Shown here: positions 1-11,120 of the stretch, one piece after another
How the letters are laid out: each line of letters begins with the position of its first letter
Position numbering within the stretch: the stretch's first letter is position 1
Source: Acidimicrobiaceae bacterium
GTDB lineage: Bacteria; Actinomycetota; Acidimicrobiia; Acidimicrobiales; RAAP-2
Assembly (NCBI GenBank): GCA_003138855.1
Contig: PLHF01000011.1
Location: forward strand, 62,001 to 126,000
Reading direction: 5' to 3'
DNA: 64,000 nt
Made by a program: the position numbers and the translations under genes
The notes under the pieces: model-generated
The model's database searches: none
The model's input: the letters and a program-made list of their open reading frames with translations, nothing else
What the model was told of the DNA's origin: nothing

Positions 1-640
1 CCGTGAGGTGTTCGCCGTCGAAGAGGACGTCGGGGACCAGTTTCGGGGTCCCGGCCCCGACGGGGGACTCGACGCCGGGGAGATGGCCGCCCTTGACCAG
101 CACCCAGGCCGGTCCGAGCCGGTGGATGCGCCTGGCCGCGTCGGCCATGGCGTCGACATTGCCCACGGAGGAGGGGTCGACCCCGGCCAGCAGCGCGGCC
201 TCCCACAGGTTGGGCGTGGTGATCAGGGCGTGGGGCAGGAGTTCGACCCGGTAGGCGTCCACGGCCTCCTCCGGCAGGAAGACACGGCCGTTCGAGGCCA
301 CCATGACCGGGTCCACCACGAGCAGGGGCAGATCACCGGCGGCGGCGCGCCGGGCCACGGCCCTGACCACCTCCGTGGTCCCGAGCATCCCGGTCTTGAC
401 CGCAGCCACCGGGAGGTCGGACAGCACGGCGGTGATCTCGGCCTCGACCACCTCAACGGGAACGTGGTGCACGAGAACCACCTCGGCGGTGTTCTGGGCG
501 GTGACTGCGGTAATGGCCGTGGTGGCGAAGATGCCGAGAGCGCTCATCGTCTTGAGGTCGGTCTGGATGCCCGCCCCGGCGCCCGAGTCCGATCCGGCGA
601 TGGTCAGGGCCACCGGGGGATCGCCGGCGGCGGTCACCAT
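1..640 (-). CDS. thiD: Hydroxymethylpyrimidine/phosphomethylpyrimidine kinase ThiD, 3' end outside window
   Basis: Phosphorylates hydroxymethylpyrimidine and its monophosphate in thiamine biosynthesis, in the cytosol. The 213 visible codons begin [19 protein letters not shown], which carries the ThiD/ribokinase-fold N-terminal signature [16 protein letters not shown]. They continue with [14 protein letters not shown] and WVLVKGGH, all conserved ThiD blocks. The C-terminal part with the catalytic anion-hole motif lies beyond the window. The ATG at 640 is chosen because the family motif follows directly; an upstream 32-codon ORF (634-732) overlaps it in another frame. The gene diverges from gltB across about 250 bp. 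Confidence 0.9.
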   Translation of the reverse strand, partial: MVTAAGDPPVALTIAGSDSGAGAGIQTDLKTMSALGIFATTAITAVTAQNTAEVVLVHHVPVEVVEAEITAVLSDLPVAAVKTGMLGTTEVVRAVARRAAAGDLPLLVVDPVMVASNGRVFLPEEAVDAYRVELLPHALITTPNLWEAALLAGVDPSSVGNVDAMADAARRIHRLGPAWVLVKGGHLPGVESPVGAGTPKLVPDVLFDGEHLT

Positions 641-732
641 CCGGTGAGAGCGGCGCGGTGTGGGCCGGGGAGTCCGAGTCTGCTGCTGTCGACCCCCACC
701 GGAATCGCATCGCCGGGCGGGTCGGTGGCCAT
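634..732 (-). CDS. Possible leaderless 32-codon upstream ORF overlapping the thiD start
   Basis: On the minus strand TAGCAT (744-739), a good -10 box, is followed by six bases and then ATG at 732. This is the spacing seen at many leaderless genes in this window. The ORF runs 32 codons ([11 protein letters not shown]...) and stops within ATGGTGA, so its stop codon overlaps the thiD ATG by seven bases. It has no recognisable domain. It may be a leader peptide giving translational coupling to thiD. Alternatively its frame is the ancestral thiD N-terminus after a frameshift. Confidence 0.4.
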   Translation of the reverse strand: MATDPPGDAIPVGVDSSRLGLPGPHRAALTGW

Positions 733-888
733 GCACACATGCTACGGCCGCCCCGAGGCATCCGGGGCCGGCACAGGTGCGTCGCCACACGAGGGGAAGC
801 GGGTCCGGGGCGTGTACCATCTACGGACCGCGCATGGGCCAGCGTCGTCCCGGGCGGGTAGATCCACTTCCCTCGTTGGAGCGACCCG

Positions 889-3800
889 ATGACGACATTC
901 CAAGGCATGGACGACGGCGCCCGTACGTCCACCCCGGTGGACCGGCGCCAGCCGGCGGTGTCTGCCGGCGCCGCTGCGAACCGTGCCCCGCGTGGTGGGC
1001 TCTATGACCCGAGGTTCGAACACGATGCCTGTGGGGTGGCCCTGGTGGCCGATCTCCACGGGCGCCGCTCCCACGGCCTCGTCCGCCAGGCCATCTCCGC
1101 ACTCGAGCACCTTGCCCACCGGGGGGCGACCGGCAGCGAGGATGACAGCGGGGACGGGGCGGGCATCCTGATCCAGGTCCCGCACGACTTCTATGCGGAC
1201 GAGGTCGACTTCGAACTGCCGGCCCCGGGTCGCTATGCCACCGGGATCGCCTTCCTCTCCCGGGACGGCGCCGAGGCCGCAGCGGCCCGGGCCGCCATCG
1301 GGAAGCTGGCCCAGGACGAGGGATTCGATGTCATCGGCTGGCGCGATGTCCCGATCGACGATGCCACGCTGGGGTCGATCTCCGACGCCGCCCGGCCCTC
1401 GATGCACCAGCTCTTCGTGGTCCCGTCCGCGGACACCGTGCTCAGCCCCGGGGATCCGGCGCTGGCCGTCGACCGCCTGGCGTTCGTGCTGCGGAAGAGG
1501 GCCGAGCACCAGATCGACAACTGCTACCTCGCGTCCTTGTCGGCTCGCACCATCATCTACAAGGGCATGCTCACCTCCCGCCAGCTCGCGGAGTTCTTCC
1601 CCGACCTGTCCGACCAGCGGGTGACCAGCGGGTTGGCGCTCGTGCACTCGCGCTTCTCCACCAACACCTTTCCCTCGTGGCCGCTGGCCCATCCCTACCG
1701 GTACATGGCGCACAACGGCGAGATCAACACTCTGGCCGGCAACCGCAATTGGATGCGGGCCCGCGAATCCCTCTGCGCCTCGGACCTCATCCCCGGGCTC
1801 GAGAGGGCATTCCCCGTCGTGACCCCGGGGGCCAGTGACTCGGCCTCGTTCGACGAGGTGCTCGAGCTCCTCCACCTCGGCGGACGGCCCCTGCACCACG
1901 CCGTCTTGATGATGATCCCCGAGGCGTGGGAGAACCACCGCACGATGGACCCGGCCCGCCGGGCGTTCTACAGCTACCACTCAGCGCTGATGGAGCCGTG
2001 GGATGGGCCGGCCGCCGTGGCCTTCACCGACGGCACGGTGATCGGCGCAGTCCTCGACCGGAACGGGCTGCGCCCGGCCCGGTACTGGGTCACCGACGAC
2101 GGCCTGGTGGTGCTGGCCAGCGAGGTCGGCGTCCTCGACGTGCCGCCCGAGAGGGTGGTGCGCAAGGGACGCCTCCAGCCAGGCCGGATGTTCCTGGTCG
2201 ACACGGCCGCGGGCAGGATCGTCGACGACGACGAGATCAAGGACACCCTGGCCCGCGAGCACCCCTACGCCGAGTGGCTCGAAGCCGGGCAGGTCCAGCT
2301 CGACGACCTGCCCCCCCGCACGATGCTCACCCCCCAGCACGCCTCGGTCATCGGGCGCCAGCGGCTCTTCGGCTACACGAACGAGGAGCTGCGCCTGATC
2401 CTCCAGCCCATGGCCAAGGCAGGAGCCGAGCCGATCGGCTCGATGGGCAGCGACACCGCCATCGCCGTGCTCTCCGACAATCCCCGCCTGCTCTACGACT
2501 ACTTCACCCAGTTGTTCGCTCAGGTGACCAACCCACCACTGGATGCCATCCGCGAGGAATTGGTGACCTCGCTGCTGTCTGCCGTGGGGCCGGAGGCGAA
2601 CCTCCTCGAGCCGACGGCGGCATCGTGCCGGCAGATCGTGTTGCCCATGCCCGTCATCGACAACGACGACCTGGCCAAGCTGGTCTACGTCAACGAGGAC
2701 GGCTCGACCCCGGGGTTCCGCGCCTTCGCAATCGACGGCCTGTTCGAGGTGGACGGCGGCGGCCGGGCGTTGGCCGCCGCGATCGAGGACGTCCGGAGCC
2801 GGGTGAGCGCTGCCATCCGGGACGGCGCAGACGTGATCGTGCTGTCGGACCGCAACTCGACGGCGGAGTGGGCTCCCATCCCCTCGCTGCTGCTGGTGTC
2901 CGCCGTCCATCACCACCTGGTGCGGGAGAAGACCCGGACCCAGGTCGGCCTGGTCGTGGAGTCCGGGGACGCCCGTGAGGTGCACCACATGGCACTCCTC
3001 AAGGGATTCGGCGCCGCCGCCGTCAATCCGTACCTGGCGTTCGAGAGCATCGACGACATGATCGCATCGGGCCTCCTGACCGGCGTCACCCCGCGGCAGG
3101 CGCAGAAGAACTACATCAAGGCGGCGTCCAAGGGCATCGTCAAGGTGATGTCCAAGATGGGCATCTCCACGGTGGCCTCCTACACAGGTGCCCAGGTGTT
3201 CGAGGCGGTGGGACTCGCCTCCGACGTCATCGACGAGTACTTCACCGGAACGGTCTCCCGCATCGGAGGGGTGGGCCTCGATGTGCTGGCATCGGAGGTG
3301 GCCCAGCGACACCGGACCGCCCACCTCGAACGCCCGACCGAGCTGGCCCACCGCGAGCGCGAGGTGGGCGGGGAGTACCAGTGGCGCCGCGAGGGGGAGT
3401 ACCACCTCTTCAACCCCCGGACGGTGTTCAAGCTGCAACACGCCGCACGTTCCAAGCGCTACGACGTGTTCAAGGAGTACACCCGTGCCGTGGACGACCA
3501 GTCGGCGCACCTGGCCACGCTGCGCGGCCTCATGCGCCTCAAGGTGGGCGAACTCCCGCCGGTCCCCCTCGAGGAGGTGGAGCCGGCATCGGCCATCCTG
3601 GCCCGCTTCTCGACCGGCGCCATGTCGTATGGCTCGATCTCGGCCGAGGCCCACGAGACGCTGGCCATCGCCATGAACCGCCTGGGGGGGCGGTCCAATA
3701 CCGGCGAGGGCGGGGAGGACCCCGAGCGGTTCACGCCGGACGCCAACGGCGACCTCCGACGGAGCGCCATCAAGCAGGTGGCCTCCGGCCGCTTCGGGGT

Positions 3801-5523
3801 GACCTCCGAGTACCTGGTGAATGCGGACGACATCCAGATCAAGATCGCCCAGGGGGCCAAGCCGGGCGAAGGGGGCCAGCTCCCGGGGTACAAGGTCTAT
3901 CCGTGGATCGCCAAGACGAGGTTCTCGACCCCCGGCGTCGGCCTGATCTCGCCGCCCCCGCACCACGACATCTACTCCATCGAGGACATCGCCCAGCTCA
4001 TTCACGACCTCAAGTCGGCCAACCCCGAGGCCCGCGTGCACGTGAAGCTGGTGGCCGAGGTGGGCGTGGGCACGGTGGCCGCCGGGGTGGCCAAGGCCCA
4101 CTCGGACGTCGTGCTCATCTCGGGACACGACGGCGGGACGGGCGCGACACCACTGACCTCCCAGAAGCATGCAGGCATCCCCTGGGAGCTCGGCCTGGCC
4201 GAGACCCAGCAGACCCTGATGGCCAACGACCTGCGGGACCGCATCGTCGTCCAGGTCGACGGCCAGATGAAGACCGGCCGCGACGTGATCGTCGGGGCCC
4301 TCCTCGGGGCCGAGGAGTTCGGCTTCGCCACCGCACCGCTGGTGGTGTCGGGCTGCATCATGATGCGGGTCTGCCACCTCGACACCTGCCCGGTCGGCAT
4401 CGCCACCCAGAACCCCACCCTCCGGGCCCGCTACAGCGGCACGCCGGAGTTCGTGGAGACCTTCTTCGAGTACATCGCCGAAGAGGTCCGGGAGTACCTC
4501 GCCGCCCTGGGGCTGCGCTCACTGGAGGAGGCCGTCGGCAGGGTCGACCTCATCGACGCCGACGAGGCGGTCACCCATTGGAAGGCCCGCGGCCTCGACC
4601 TCACGCCGATCCTGATGCAGCCGGAACAGCCCGAGGGGGCGGTGCGACACTGTGTCAACCAGCAGGACCACGGCCTCGATCGGGCCCTGGACCACGCCTT
4701 CCTCGAGGCCTGCCGACCGGCCATCGAGCATGGCACCCCGGTGCGGGCCGAGGTGGAGGTGACCAACGTCGACCGGACGGTGGGCACCCTGCTCGGGTAC
4801 GAGATCACCCGCCGGCACGGGAGTGCGGGCCTGCCCGACGGCACCATCGACCTGACCTTCCGGGGGTCGGCCGGGCAGAGCTTCGGTGCCTTCGTCCCCA
4901 GGGGCGTGACGATGCGCCTGCTCGGGGACACCAACGACTACCTGGGCAAGGGCCTGTCCGGCGGACGGATCATCGTGCGGCCGCCGGAGGAGTCCCCCTT
5001 CGCCGCCGAGGAGAACATCGTGGCCGGCAATGTGATCCTCTACGGCGCCACCGCCGGGGAGGTCTTCCTGCGCGGCCAGGTCGGCGAGCGGTTCTGCGTG
5101 CGGAACTCGGGGGCCATAGCGGTGGTCGAGGGTGTGGGCGACCACGCGTGTGAGTACATGACCGGGGGCCGGGTGGTGGTCCTCGGGCCGACCGGCCGCA
5201 ACTTCGGCGCCGGGATGTCGGGCGGTGTGGCCTACGTCCACGACCCCGAGGGGCGCCTCGCCGGGGTGTACAACAGCGAGATGGTCGACCTCGAACCCCT
5301 GTCGCCGACGGACCGGGCCTGGCTGAGGGACCGGGTCGTCCTCCACCACGAGGAGACCGGCTCGGCGGTGGCCCGGGAGATCCTGGCCGACTGGGTCAGC
5401 GCCTCCGAGCAGTTCGTCACGGTGATGCCGCGCGACTACCGGCGGGTGCTCGAGGCCACCGAGCGCGCCGTCGCCGAGGGCCGCTCGGTGGACGAGGCGG
5501 TCATGGAGGCCTCCCATGGGTGA
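889..5523 (+). CDS. gltB: Glutamate synthase (NADPH) large subunit
   Basis: Transfers the amide of glutamine to 2-oxoglutarate, giving two glutamates, with GltD as electron donor. At 1544 residues it has normal family length. Cys48 in HDACGVAL is the N-terminal nucleophile of the class II amidotransferase domain, exposed after removal of a 47-residue propeptide. The central and FMN-binding domains follow ([30 protein letters not shown]). The 3Fe-4S ligands are Cys1156, Cys1162 and Cys1167 (C-x5-C-x4-C). The C-terminal beta-helix domain has the usual repeated GG motifs. A likely -10 box TACCAT (815-820) implies a leader of about 65 bases. The gene overlaps gltD by eight bases. Confidence 0.97.
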   Translation: MTTFQGMDDGARTSTPVDRRQPAVSAGAAANRAPRGGLYDPRFEHDACGVALVADLHGRRSHGLVRQAISALEHLAHRGATGSEDDSGDGAGILIQVPHDFYADEVDFELPAPGRYATGIAFLSRDGAEAAAARAAIGKLAQDEGFDVIGWRDVPIDDATLGSISDAARPSMHQLFVVPSADTVLSPGDPALAVDRLAFVLRKRAEHQIDNCYLASLSARTIIYKGMLTSRQLAEFFPDLSDQRVTSGLALVHSRFSTNTFPSWPLAHPYRYMAHNGEINTLAGNRNWMRARESLCASDLIPGLERAFPVVTPGASDSASFDEVLELLHLGGRPLHHAVLMMIPEAWENHRTMDPARRAFYSYHSALMEPWDGPAAVAFTDGTVIGAVLDRNGLRPARYWVTDDGLVVLASEVGVLDVPPERVVRKGRLQPGRMFLVDTAAGRIVDDDEIKDTLAREHPYAEWLEAGQVQLDDLPPRTMLTPQHASVIGRQRLFGYTNEELRLILQPMAKAGAEPIGSMGSDTAIAVLSDNPRLLYDYFTQLFAQVTNPPLDAIREELVTSLLSAVGPEANLLEPTAASCRQIVLPMPVIDNDDLAKLVYVNEDGSTPGFRAFAIDGLFEVDGGGRALAAAIEDVRSRVSAAIRDGADVIVLSDRNSTAEWAPIPSLLLVSAVHHHLVREKTRTQVGLVVESGDAREVHHMALLKGFGAAAVNPYLAFESIDDMIASGLLTGVTPRQAQKNYIKAASKGIVKVMSKMGISTVASYTGAQVFEAVGLASDVIDEYFTGTVSRIGGVGLDVLASEVAQRHRTAHLERPTELAHREREVGGEYQWRREGEYHLFNPRTVFKLQHAARSKRYDVFKEYTRAVDDQSAHLATLRGLMRLKVGELPPVPLEEVEPASAILARFSTGAMSYGSISAEAHETLAIAMNRLGGRSNTGEGGEDPERFTPDANGDLRRSAIKQVASGRFGVTSEYLVNADDIQIKIAQGAKPGEGGQLPGYKVYPWIAKTRFSTPGVGLISPPPHHDIYSIEDIAQLIHDLKSANPEARVHVKLVAEVGVGTVAAGVAKAHSDVVLISGHDGGTGATPLTSQKHAGIPWELGLAETQQTLMANDLRDRIVVQVDGQMKTGRDVIVGALLGAEEFGFATAPLVVSGCIMMRVCHLDTCPVGIATQNPTLRARYSGTPEFVETFFEYIAEEVREYLAALGLRSLEEAVGRVDLIDADEAVTHWKARGLDLTPILMQPEQPEGAVRHCVNQQDHGLDRALDHAFLEACRPAIEHGTPVRAEVEVTNVDRTVGTLLGYEITRRHGSAGLPDGTIDLTFRGSAGQSFGAFVPRGVTMRLLGDTNDYLGKGLSGGRIIVRPPEESPFAAEENIVAGNVILYGATAGEVFLRGQVGERFCVRNSGAIAVVEGVGDHACEYMTGGRVVVLGPTGRNFGAGMSGGVAYVHDPEGRLAGVYNSEMVDLEPLSPTDRAWLRDRVVLHHEETGSAVAREILADWVSASEQFVTVMPRDYRRVLEATERAVAEGRSVDEAVMEASHG

Positions 5524-7024
5524 CATCTCCGGGTTCTTGAAGTTCCCGCGCCAATTGCCGCACCGCCGACCCGTTCCGGTCCGGCTGCGCGACTGGAAGG
5601 AGGTCTACGAGCCGTTCCCGGCAGAGGCGGCCAGGCAGCAGGGAGCACGGTGCATGGACTGCGGGATCCCCTTCTGCCACGAGGGCTGCCCGCTGGGCAA
5701 CCTGATCCCCGAGTGGAACGACCTGGTGTACCGGGAGGACTGGTCGGAGGCCGTCGAACGCCTGCACGCCACCAACAACTTCCCCGAGTTCACCGGTCGC
5801 CTCTGCCCGGCCCCCTGCGAGGGGGCCTGCGTGCTGGGCATCAACGACGATCCGGTGACCATCGAGCGGATCGAGTACGAGATCATCGAGCGGGCATGGT
5901 CGGAGGGGTGGGTCCGACCGGTACCGGCGAGAACGCCGAGCGGTAGGCGGGTCGCCGTCGTCGGCTCGGGCCCGTCAGGCCTGGCCGCGGCCCAGCAGCT
6001 GTCCCGGGCCGGCCACGGCGTGGTCGTCTTCGAACGGGCCGAGCGGCCTGGCGGGCTCCTCCGCTACGGGATCCCCGAGTTCAAGATGGAAAAGGCCGTC
6101 CTCGACCGGCGCCTCGCCCAGCTGGAGGCCGAGGGCGTCGAGTTCCGGTGCGGGGTCTCGGTGGGGGAGAGCGCTCCCGAGGTGAGCCGGGCAGTGGCCG
6201 CCGACGCCACCGTAGTCGGCGCACGCTCGCTGGTCGAGGAGTTCGACGCCGTGGTGCTGGCCGGGGGTGCGACACTGCCGCGCGACCTGGCGGTGCCGGG
6301 TCGCGACCTGGCGGGCATCCATCGCGCCATGGACTACCTGAAGCCGTCGAACATGGTCCAGGAGGGGACACTCACCAACTCGCCGATCTCCGCACACGGG
6401 AAGCACGTGGTGATCATCGGGGGTGGTGACACCGGCGCCGACTGCCTGGGTACCGTGCACCGCCAGGGGGCACTCAGCGTCCACCAGCTCGAGATCATGC
6501 CGGAGCCGCCCCTCGAGCGCACGGGCGACAATCCCTGGCCGACCTGGCCGCTGATCCTCCGGACCTCCTCGGCCCTCGAGGAGGGAGGCGAGCGCATCTT
6601 CTCGGCGACCACCGCCGAGTTCCTCGATGACGGGTCCGGTCGCGTCCGGGCGCTGCGTGGACAGCAGGTGGAGCTGGCACCCGGTGACGGCGGCAGGCCG
6701 CAGTTCCTCGCCGTGGAGGGCTCCGAGTTCGAGCTGCCCTGTGAGCTGGTCCTGTTGGCGATGGGGTTCCTCGGTGCCGAGCGTACCGGCGTGGTCGCCG
6801 AGCTGGACCTCCGACTCGACGCACGGGGAAGCGTGGTCGCCGACCCCAACTGGTCGACCAACGTGGAGGGCGTCTTCGTCTGCGGCGACATGACCCGCGG
6901 CCAGAGCCTGATCGTGTGGGCCATCACCGAGGGCCGCTCCGCTGCCTCCGCGGTCGACCGGTACCTGATGGGTGAGACGGCCCTGCCGGCACCGATCGTG
7001 CCGGGCCAGCTCGCCCTGCAGTAG
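5516..7024 (+). CDS. gltD: Glutamate synthase (NADPH) small subunit
   Basis: Oxidises NADPH and passes electrons through FAD and Fe-S clusters to GltB. It has 502 residues, standard for the beta subunit. The N-terminal cysteine-rich region contains [17 protein letters not shown] and [12 protein letters not shown], the ligands for the two low-potential 4Fe-4S clusters. A dinucleotide-binding motif [15 protein letters not shown] follows, then a second one in [13 protein letters not shown]. The C-terminal FAD motif is [18 protein letters not shown]. The ATG lies inside the last codons of gltB (ATGGGTGA), so translation is coupled. Confidence 0.97.
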   Translation: MGDISGFLKFPRQLPHRRPVPVRLRDWKEVYEPFPAEAARQQGARCMDCGIPFCHEGCPLGNLIPEWNDLVYREDWSEAVERLHATNNFPEFTGRLCPAPCEGACVLGINDDPVTIERIEYEIIERAWSEGWVRPVPARTPSGRRVAVVGSGPSGLAAAQQLSRAGHGVVVFERAERPGGLLRYGIPEFKMEKAVLDRRLAQLEAEGVEFRCGVSVGESAPEVSRAVAADATVVGARSLVEEFDAVVLAGGATLPRDLAVPGRDLAGIHRAMDYLKPSNMVQEGTLTNSPISAHGKHVVIIGGGDTGADCLGTVHRQGALSVHQLEIMPEPPLERTGDNPWPTWPLILRTSSALEEGGERIFSATTAEFLDDGSGRVRALRGQQVELAPGDGGRPQFLAVEGSEFELPCELVLLAMGFLGAERTGVVAELDLRLDARGSVVADPNWSTNVEGVFVCGDMTRGQSLIVWAITEGRSAASAVDRYLMGETALPAPIVPGQLALQ

Positions 7025-7072
7025 GCCGGGCCGCCCTGGGTCGCAGGGACGACCCGGGTCCCGGCCGGCGAT

Positions 7073-7810
7073 TCAGTCGGAGACGCCGGCGAGGATGGCC
7101 GCGAAGGCGGAGGGATCCGTCACCGGCAGGAGATGGCCCAAGTCGACCCGGACCACGCTGACCGGCTGAGGAAGTCGCTTCGCCATCGCCTCCTGGGTGG
7201 TCGGTGACACGGGACGGTCCTGCCTGTTGACCACGTAAGTGATCGGGGTGCCGGCCACGCCGGCCCAGTGGACCGGCTGGAAGTAGTGGTGCACCGTGTC
7301 CTCGGCGCAGCGCACGGGATCGACGACGAACGCCAGCGTGTCATCATCGAGCGGCTCGCCGCCGTAGGCGTGGCGGAACGTCTCGGGATCGTCGGGTGGG
7401 CCGGGGAGGGTGATCGCCCTGCCGTCACGTGCGGCCGCCTCGAGGGCCAGGACCAGGCCCTCGCGGTGGCGCTCCTTCATGCAGTCGGCACCGCATCCGC
7501 CCTCGGTCGGGACCAGGGCGGCATTCAGCACGACGGAGGTGCACCGGCCGCCGAGGGCGACGACGACGCCGGGTGCGACCAGGCCGCCCGAGGAGTGCGC
7601 CACCAGGACGATCGGCCCGTCGATGGCCGCTGCCTCGATGTCGGCCACGACCGATGCCGACTCCTCCTCGACCGAGAGCGTGGCGAGGTCCGCCGGCTTC
7701 CCGGCACGACCGGGCAGATCGACGGCGAGCGCCGGCCGATCGAGATGTGGGAGCAGGCGGTCCCAGAAGCGGCCGGTGCTGCCCCCGCCGTGCACCAGCA
7801 CGTAGGTCAT
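7073..7810 (-). CDS. Alpha/beta hydrolase
   Basis: A single-domain alpha/beta hydrolase of 245 residues. The N-terminal HGGG oxyanion motif (MTYVLVHGGGSTGRFWDRLL) is followed by the nucleophile elbow AHSSGG with Ser73. The usual Asp (NRQDRPVS) and His (DLGHLLPV) lie in the expected C-terminal order. The substrate cannot be deduced; family members include esterases and haloalkane or plant-type lyase relatives. An in-frame GTG at 7837 would add nine residues. I prefer ATG 7810 because the family motif starts there. TAGCCT (7853-7848) is the probable -10 box. Confidence 0.85.
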   Translation of the reverse strand: MTYVLVHGGGSTGRFWDRLLPHLDRPALAVDLPGRAGKPADLATLSVEEESASVVADIEAAAIDGPIVLVAHSSGGLVAPGVVVALGGRCTSVVLNAALVPTEGGCGADCMKERHREGLVLALEAAARDGRAITLPGPPDDPETFRHAYGGEPLDDDTLAFVVDPVRCAEDTVHHYFQPVHWAGVAGTPITYVVNRQDRPVSPTTQEAMAKRLPQPVSVVRVDLGHLLPVTDPSAFAAILAGVSD

Positions 7811-7867
7811 CGTCGTCCGGGACAGGTGGCGGGCCACATCGGGGCCGAGGCTACCGCCGCGACCTGG

Positions 7868-8800
7868 CTACCCGGGTCGGGTGGCCCCCACCAGACCCGA
7901 CCAGTCAGCGTCGTCGTAGCGGACCAGGGCGCCGGTGTGGGGAGCGTCGATCATCTCCCCGGCCCCCACGTAGAGGCCGACGTGGTCCACGGCGGAGGGC
8001 CCTGTGCCGAAGAAGATCAGGTCGCCCGGCTCCACCGTCGCTCCGCCGGCCAGGACGGGTCCGGCGTCGAACTGGCCCTGGGCCACGCGGGGCAGCACGA
8101 TCCCGGCCTGCCGGTAGGCCGCCTGGGTCAGACCCGAGCAGTCGAATCCGCCGCTGCCGGTGCCGCCCCACAGATAGGGCGTGCCCAGCTGTGCGGCGGC
8201 GAAGGAGAGCGCGGTGGCGACGGTGCCCGAGAGGCCCGGGTCCTCGCCCAGGGCGATCGCCAGGGTCAGCACCGTGTTCACGTAGGTCTCGGAGTGGTTG
8301 TACGAGGCGACGGCACCACGGAGGGTGGAGGGGTTGCCGCCTCCGTCGGCGCAGAGCAGGCGGGAAGCGGAGTAGACGGCGTCGACCGGGTCGTAGGGCG
8401 TCGGGGGCCGGGCGCCTCCGGGCCCCACCGTGGCATAGGCGGCGAACGTGGCCGGCTCGAACTGGAAGGGGCCCTCGGCGCCCGCGCTGTTCGTTCCGGA
8501 CCACACGCCGGGTGCCGTGGACTGGCCGCTGTCCGACTCGACGGTCCCGACGGCCCCGAGGAGCGACCACGACAGGCCCGGACAGGTGGTGGCCGCCTCC
8601 TCGTAGAGGGTCACCCACGCAGAGGGGATGGCGGTGCGGGTTCGGCTGCCGCCGGATGCGGGAGCGCCGCCCGCGGCACTCGCCGTCGAGGCGGGGGGGA
8701 CCGAACCGGCGGAGCCCGTCCCGAGGACGACCGCCACCAGGACGACGCAGCTGACGAGGGTCACGATTCCGAGCACCACGGCTCCGAGCACTCTTCCCAT
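7868..8800 (-). CDS. Cell-wall hydrolase: lytic transglycosylase-like plus NlpC/P60 domain
   Basis: A 310-residue exported peptidoglycan enzyme. Residues 8-27 form a signal peptide or membrane anchor (VLGIVTLVSCVVLVAVVLG), followed by an Ala/Ser/Gly-rich linker. Residues about 60-180 look like a goose-lysozyme/SLT-type domain, with Glu88 in GTVESDSG as candidate acid and GPFQFEPATFAAYA as the typical following motif. Residues about 195-310 are NlpC/P60: Cys221 in FDCSGL, His273 in VDHVGLYVG and His288 complete the catalytic set. Such two-domain proteins cut both glycan strands and stem peptides. It may be co-transcribed with the downstream hydrolase, 58 bases away. Confidence 0.9.
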   Translation of the reverse strand: MGRVLGAVVLGIVTLVSCVVLVAVVLGTGSAGSVPPASTASAAGGAPASGGSRTRTAIPSAWVTLYEEAATTCPGLSWSLLGAVGTVESDSGQSTAPGVWSGTNSAGAEGPFQFEPATFAAYATVGPGGARPPTPYDPVDAVYSASRLLCADGGGNPSTLRGAVASYNHSETYVNTVLTLAIALGEDPGLSGTVATALSFAAAQLGTPYLWGGTGSGGFDCSGLTQAAYRQAGIVLPRVAQGQFDAGPVLAGGATVEPGDLIFFGTGPSAVDHVGLYVGAGEMIDAPHTGALVRYDDADWSGLVGATRPG

Positions 8801-9024
8801 GGGACCGCACCTCCGCTCCGGGGGAGGGGGACAGAATGAGCCGCGCGCTCAGAGGACGACGAGCCGGTCCGGGGACCCCTCCGCCCGGGAGGGGCGGAAC
8901 GGCGCCGGACGCCGCGCGTCGATCAAGTCCACCACCGGTCCGGCCCGGACGCAACCCCCGGGCGGGCCGCGATCGGTATGCTCGTTCATCCGGGGTTCCG
9001 GACGGGGACAGGGGAGGATCGACA

Positions 9025-10659
9025 GTGCTCAGCACCATGCAGGACGCACCATTGTTGGTGAGCGGCATTCTGCGCCACGGACAGAACATCTACGGGGACA
9101 GCCGGGTGATCACGGTCACCGGGTCCGCCGGCGAGTCCACCGCGGCGACATTCACCGAGGTGGCGGAACGGTCGGAGCGCCTGGCCAAGGCACTCGGACG
9201 CCTTGGGGTGGGGGACAGCGACCGGGTGGGGACCTTCCTGTGGAACAACCAGTCCCATCTGGAGGCCTACCTGGGCATCCCGGCCATGGGGGCGGTGCTC
9301 CACACCCTCAACCTCCGCCTGTTCCCCGAGCAGCTGGCCTACGTCATCAACCATGCCGAGGACCAGGTCATCATCGTCGACGCCTCGATCGCCCCGCTGC
9401 TGGCTCGTGTCCGCGACCAGCTGACCACGGTCAAGCACATCATCGTGAACGGCGCAGGGGATGCGAGCGCGCTGGGGGACACCCTCTCCTACGAGGACCT
9501 GCTGGCCGCCGAAGAGCCGGGGTACGACTGGCCCACCTTCGACGAGCGCCAGGCGGCGGCCATGTGTTACACGTCGGGAACGACGGGCAACCCGAAAGGC
9601 GTGGCCTACAGTCACCGGTCGACCTTCCTGCATACGTTCGCCATCACCTCGGGGTCGTCGCTCGGAATCAATGAGCGGGACTCGGTGCTCTCCATCGTGC
9701 CCATGTTCCATGCCAACGCGTGGGGCACCCCGTACGGCTGCTTCCTGACCGGTGCCGACATGATCATGCCCCAGCAGTTCCTGCAGGCCGAGCCGCTGTC
9801 GAACATCATCGCCCTCCACCGACCGACCGTCTCGGCCGGGGTGCCCACCATCTGGAGCGACCTGCTCCGGTACGCGCAGTCCCACGAGGTCGACCTCTCC
9901 TCCCTGCGCATGATCACCGCCGGCGGTGCCGCGGTGCCCCGGCAACTCCTCGAGCGGTTCGAGTCCGAGTTGGGGATCGAGATGGTCCAGGGGTGGGGGA
10001 TGACCGAGACCAGCCCGTTGTGCTCGCTGGCGCTGCCCCCTCGCGGCATCCCACCGGAAGAGGAGATGGACTGGCGGGCCAAGACCGGGCGCGTCGTGCC
10101 GGGGGTCGAGGTGCGGGTCGCCGCCGAGGACGGCTCGATCCTGCCCAACGACGGCGTCGCCATCGGCGAGTTCGAGGTGCGGGGTCCCTGGGTCACCGGC
10201 TCCTACTACGGCGAACCCGCACCGGAGCGCTTCCACGACGGCTGGCTGCGGACCGGGGACATCGGATCGCTCGACCGCAAGGGGTTCATGCAGATCAGCG
10301 ACCGGACCAAGGACGTCATCAAGTCCGGCGGGGAGTGGATCTCCTCGGTGGAACTGGAGAACGAGGTGATGGCCCATCCCGAGGTGGTCGAGGCCGCGGT
10401 CATCGCCGTGCCCGACGAGCGGTGGAGCGAGCGGCCAATGGTGGCGGTGGTCCTCGAGGAGGGGTCGTCGGCCACCCCCGACGAGCTCTTGGTCTTTCTG
10501 ACCGAGCGGGTCAGCCGGTGGTGGCTGCCGGAGCGGTGGGCGTTCATCGAGGAGGTCCCGAAGACCAGCGTGGGCAAGTTCGACAAGAAGGTCCTCCGGT
10601 CCCAGTACGCCGCGGGCTCCCTCGAGGTGCTCGAGATCGAGATCTCGGGGGGGCGCTGA
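9025..10659 (+). CDS. Fatty-acid (acyl) CoA ligase, FadD/AMP-binding family
   Basis: Activates a carboxylic acid to its CoA thioester via an acyl-adenylate. The product has 544 residues from GTG 9025, which has a good Shine-Dalgarno GGAGG seven bases upstream; longer in-frame starts lack this. Motifs: A3 P-loop YTSGTTGNPKGV, A5 GWGMTETSP, A7 GWLRTGDIG, and A8 DRTKDVIKSGGEWISS. A C-terminal Lys in KTSVGKFDKKVLR is the catalytic adenylation lysine. The profile resembles medium/long-chain fatty-acyl-CoA ligases; exact chain length is not readable. A TATGCT -10 box lies near 8976. A small gene follows after four bases. Confidence 0.93.
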   Translation: MLSTMQDAPLLVSGILRHGQNIYGDSRVITVTGSAGESTAATFTEVAERSERLAKALGRLGVGDSDRVGTFLWNNQSHLEAYLGIPAMGAVLHTLNLRLFPEQLAYVINHAEDQVIIVDASIAPLLARVRDQLTTVKHIIVNGAGDASALGDTLSYEDLLAAEEPGYDWPTFDERQAAAMCYTSGTTGNPKGVAYSHRSTFLHTFAITSGSSLGINERDSVLSIVPMFHANAWGTPYGCFLTGADMIMPQQFLQAEPLSNIIALHRPTVSAGVPTIWSDLLRYAQSHEVDLSSLRMITAGGAAVPRQLLERFESELGIEMVQGWGMTETSPLCSLALPPRGIPPEEEMDWRAKTGRVVPGVEVRVAAEDGSILPNDGVAIGEFEVRGPWVTGSYYGEPAPERFHDGWLRTGDIGSLDRKGFMQISDRTKDVIKSGGEWISSVELENEVMAHPEVVEAAVIAVPDERWSERPMVAVVLEEGSSATPDELLVFLTERVSRWWLPERWAFIEEVPKTSVGKFDKKVLRSQYAAGSLEVLEIEISGGR

Positions 10660-10663
10660 TCGG

Positions 10664-10903
10664 GTGGTCGCCGATCCGACCGACATCGCCGAGCGCCTCT
10701 CGGGCATCAGCGAGGAGCTGGCCGACCTGGCCCTCGACCGGCTGCGCCAGTCGGCTGACGCGGTCCGGAGCGGCGGGGAGCCCGATCCGCAGGTGACGGC
10801 CGAGGAGAAGCGGATCACCCGCGCCCGACGCGCCGTGGACAAGGCAGTGCTGCTGCTGACGGGCCCGCCGGCTGCCGCCTCGGGGATCGGAGAGGGCCCC
10901 TAG
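10664..10903 (+). CDS. Small hypothetical protein next to acyl-CoA ligase
   Basis: A 79-residue acidic, helix-rich protein with GTG start, four bases after the acyl-CoA ligase stop and therefore probably co-transcribed. It reads VADPTDIAERLSGISEELAD, then alternating charged and leucine positions (LADLALDRLRQSADAV), suggesting an amphipathic coiled coil. No catalytic motif or Cys is present. No function can be assigned. A role as partner or stabiliser of the ligase is only suggested by position. Confidence 0.65.
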   Translation: MVADPTDIAERLSGISEELADLALDRLRQSADAVRSGGEPDPQVTAEEKRITRARRAVDKAVLLLTGPPAAASGIGEGP

Positions 10904-11120
10904 TCGTGTTCGGGCGATCGAGGTCGACGCATAGGTACCCGGCAACTCCGACACAGACACCGGCGTCATTCATAGCCCTGAAGACGCCGCCGGTCATTCC
11001 CCGGATGATCCACATATCCTTTCGCCGCCACCCACAACGCACTACCGTGGAATACGGAGGTTGGCGGCTGTGATCGACAGGACTCTCTGTTCAGGGCGTG
11101 GAACGGTGATCGGCGGATGA

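Noticed and set aside
1981..4377. Long minus-strand ORF antisense to gltB.
   Set aside because: His/Gly/Leu/Val-rich shadow of the gltB coding frame with no domain.
7268..8839. Long plus-strand ORF of over 500 codons.
   Set aside because: It is antisense to the hydrolase and NlpC/P60 genes, whose motifs are unambiguous; high GC makes such shadow frames open.
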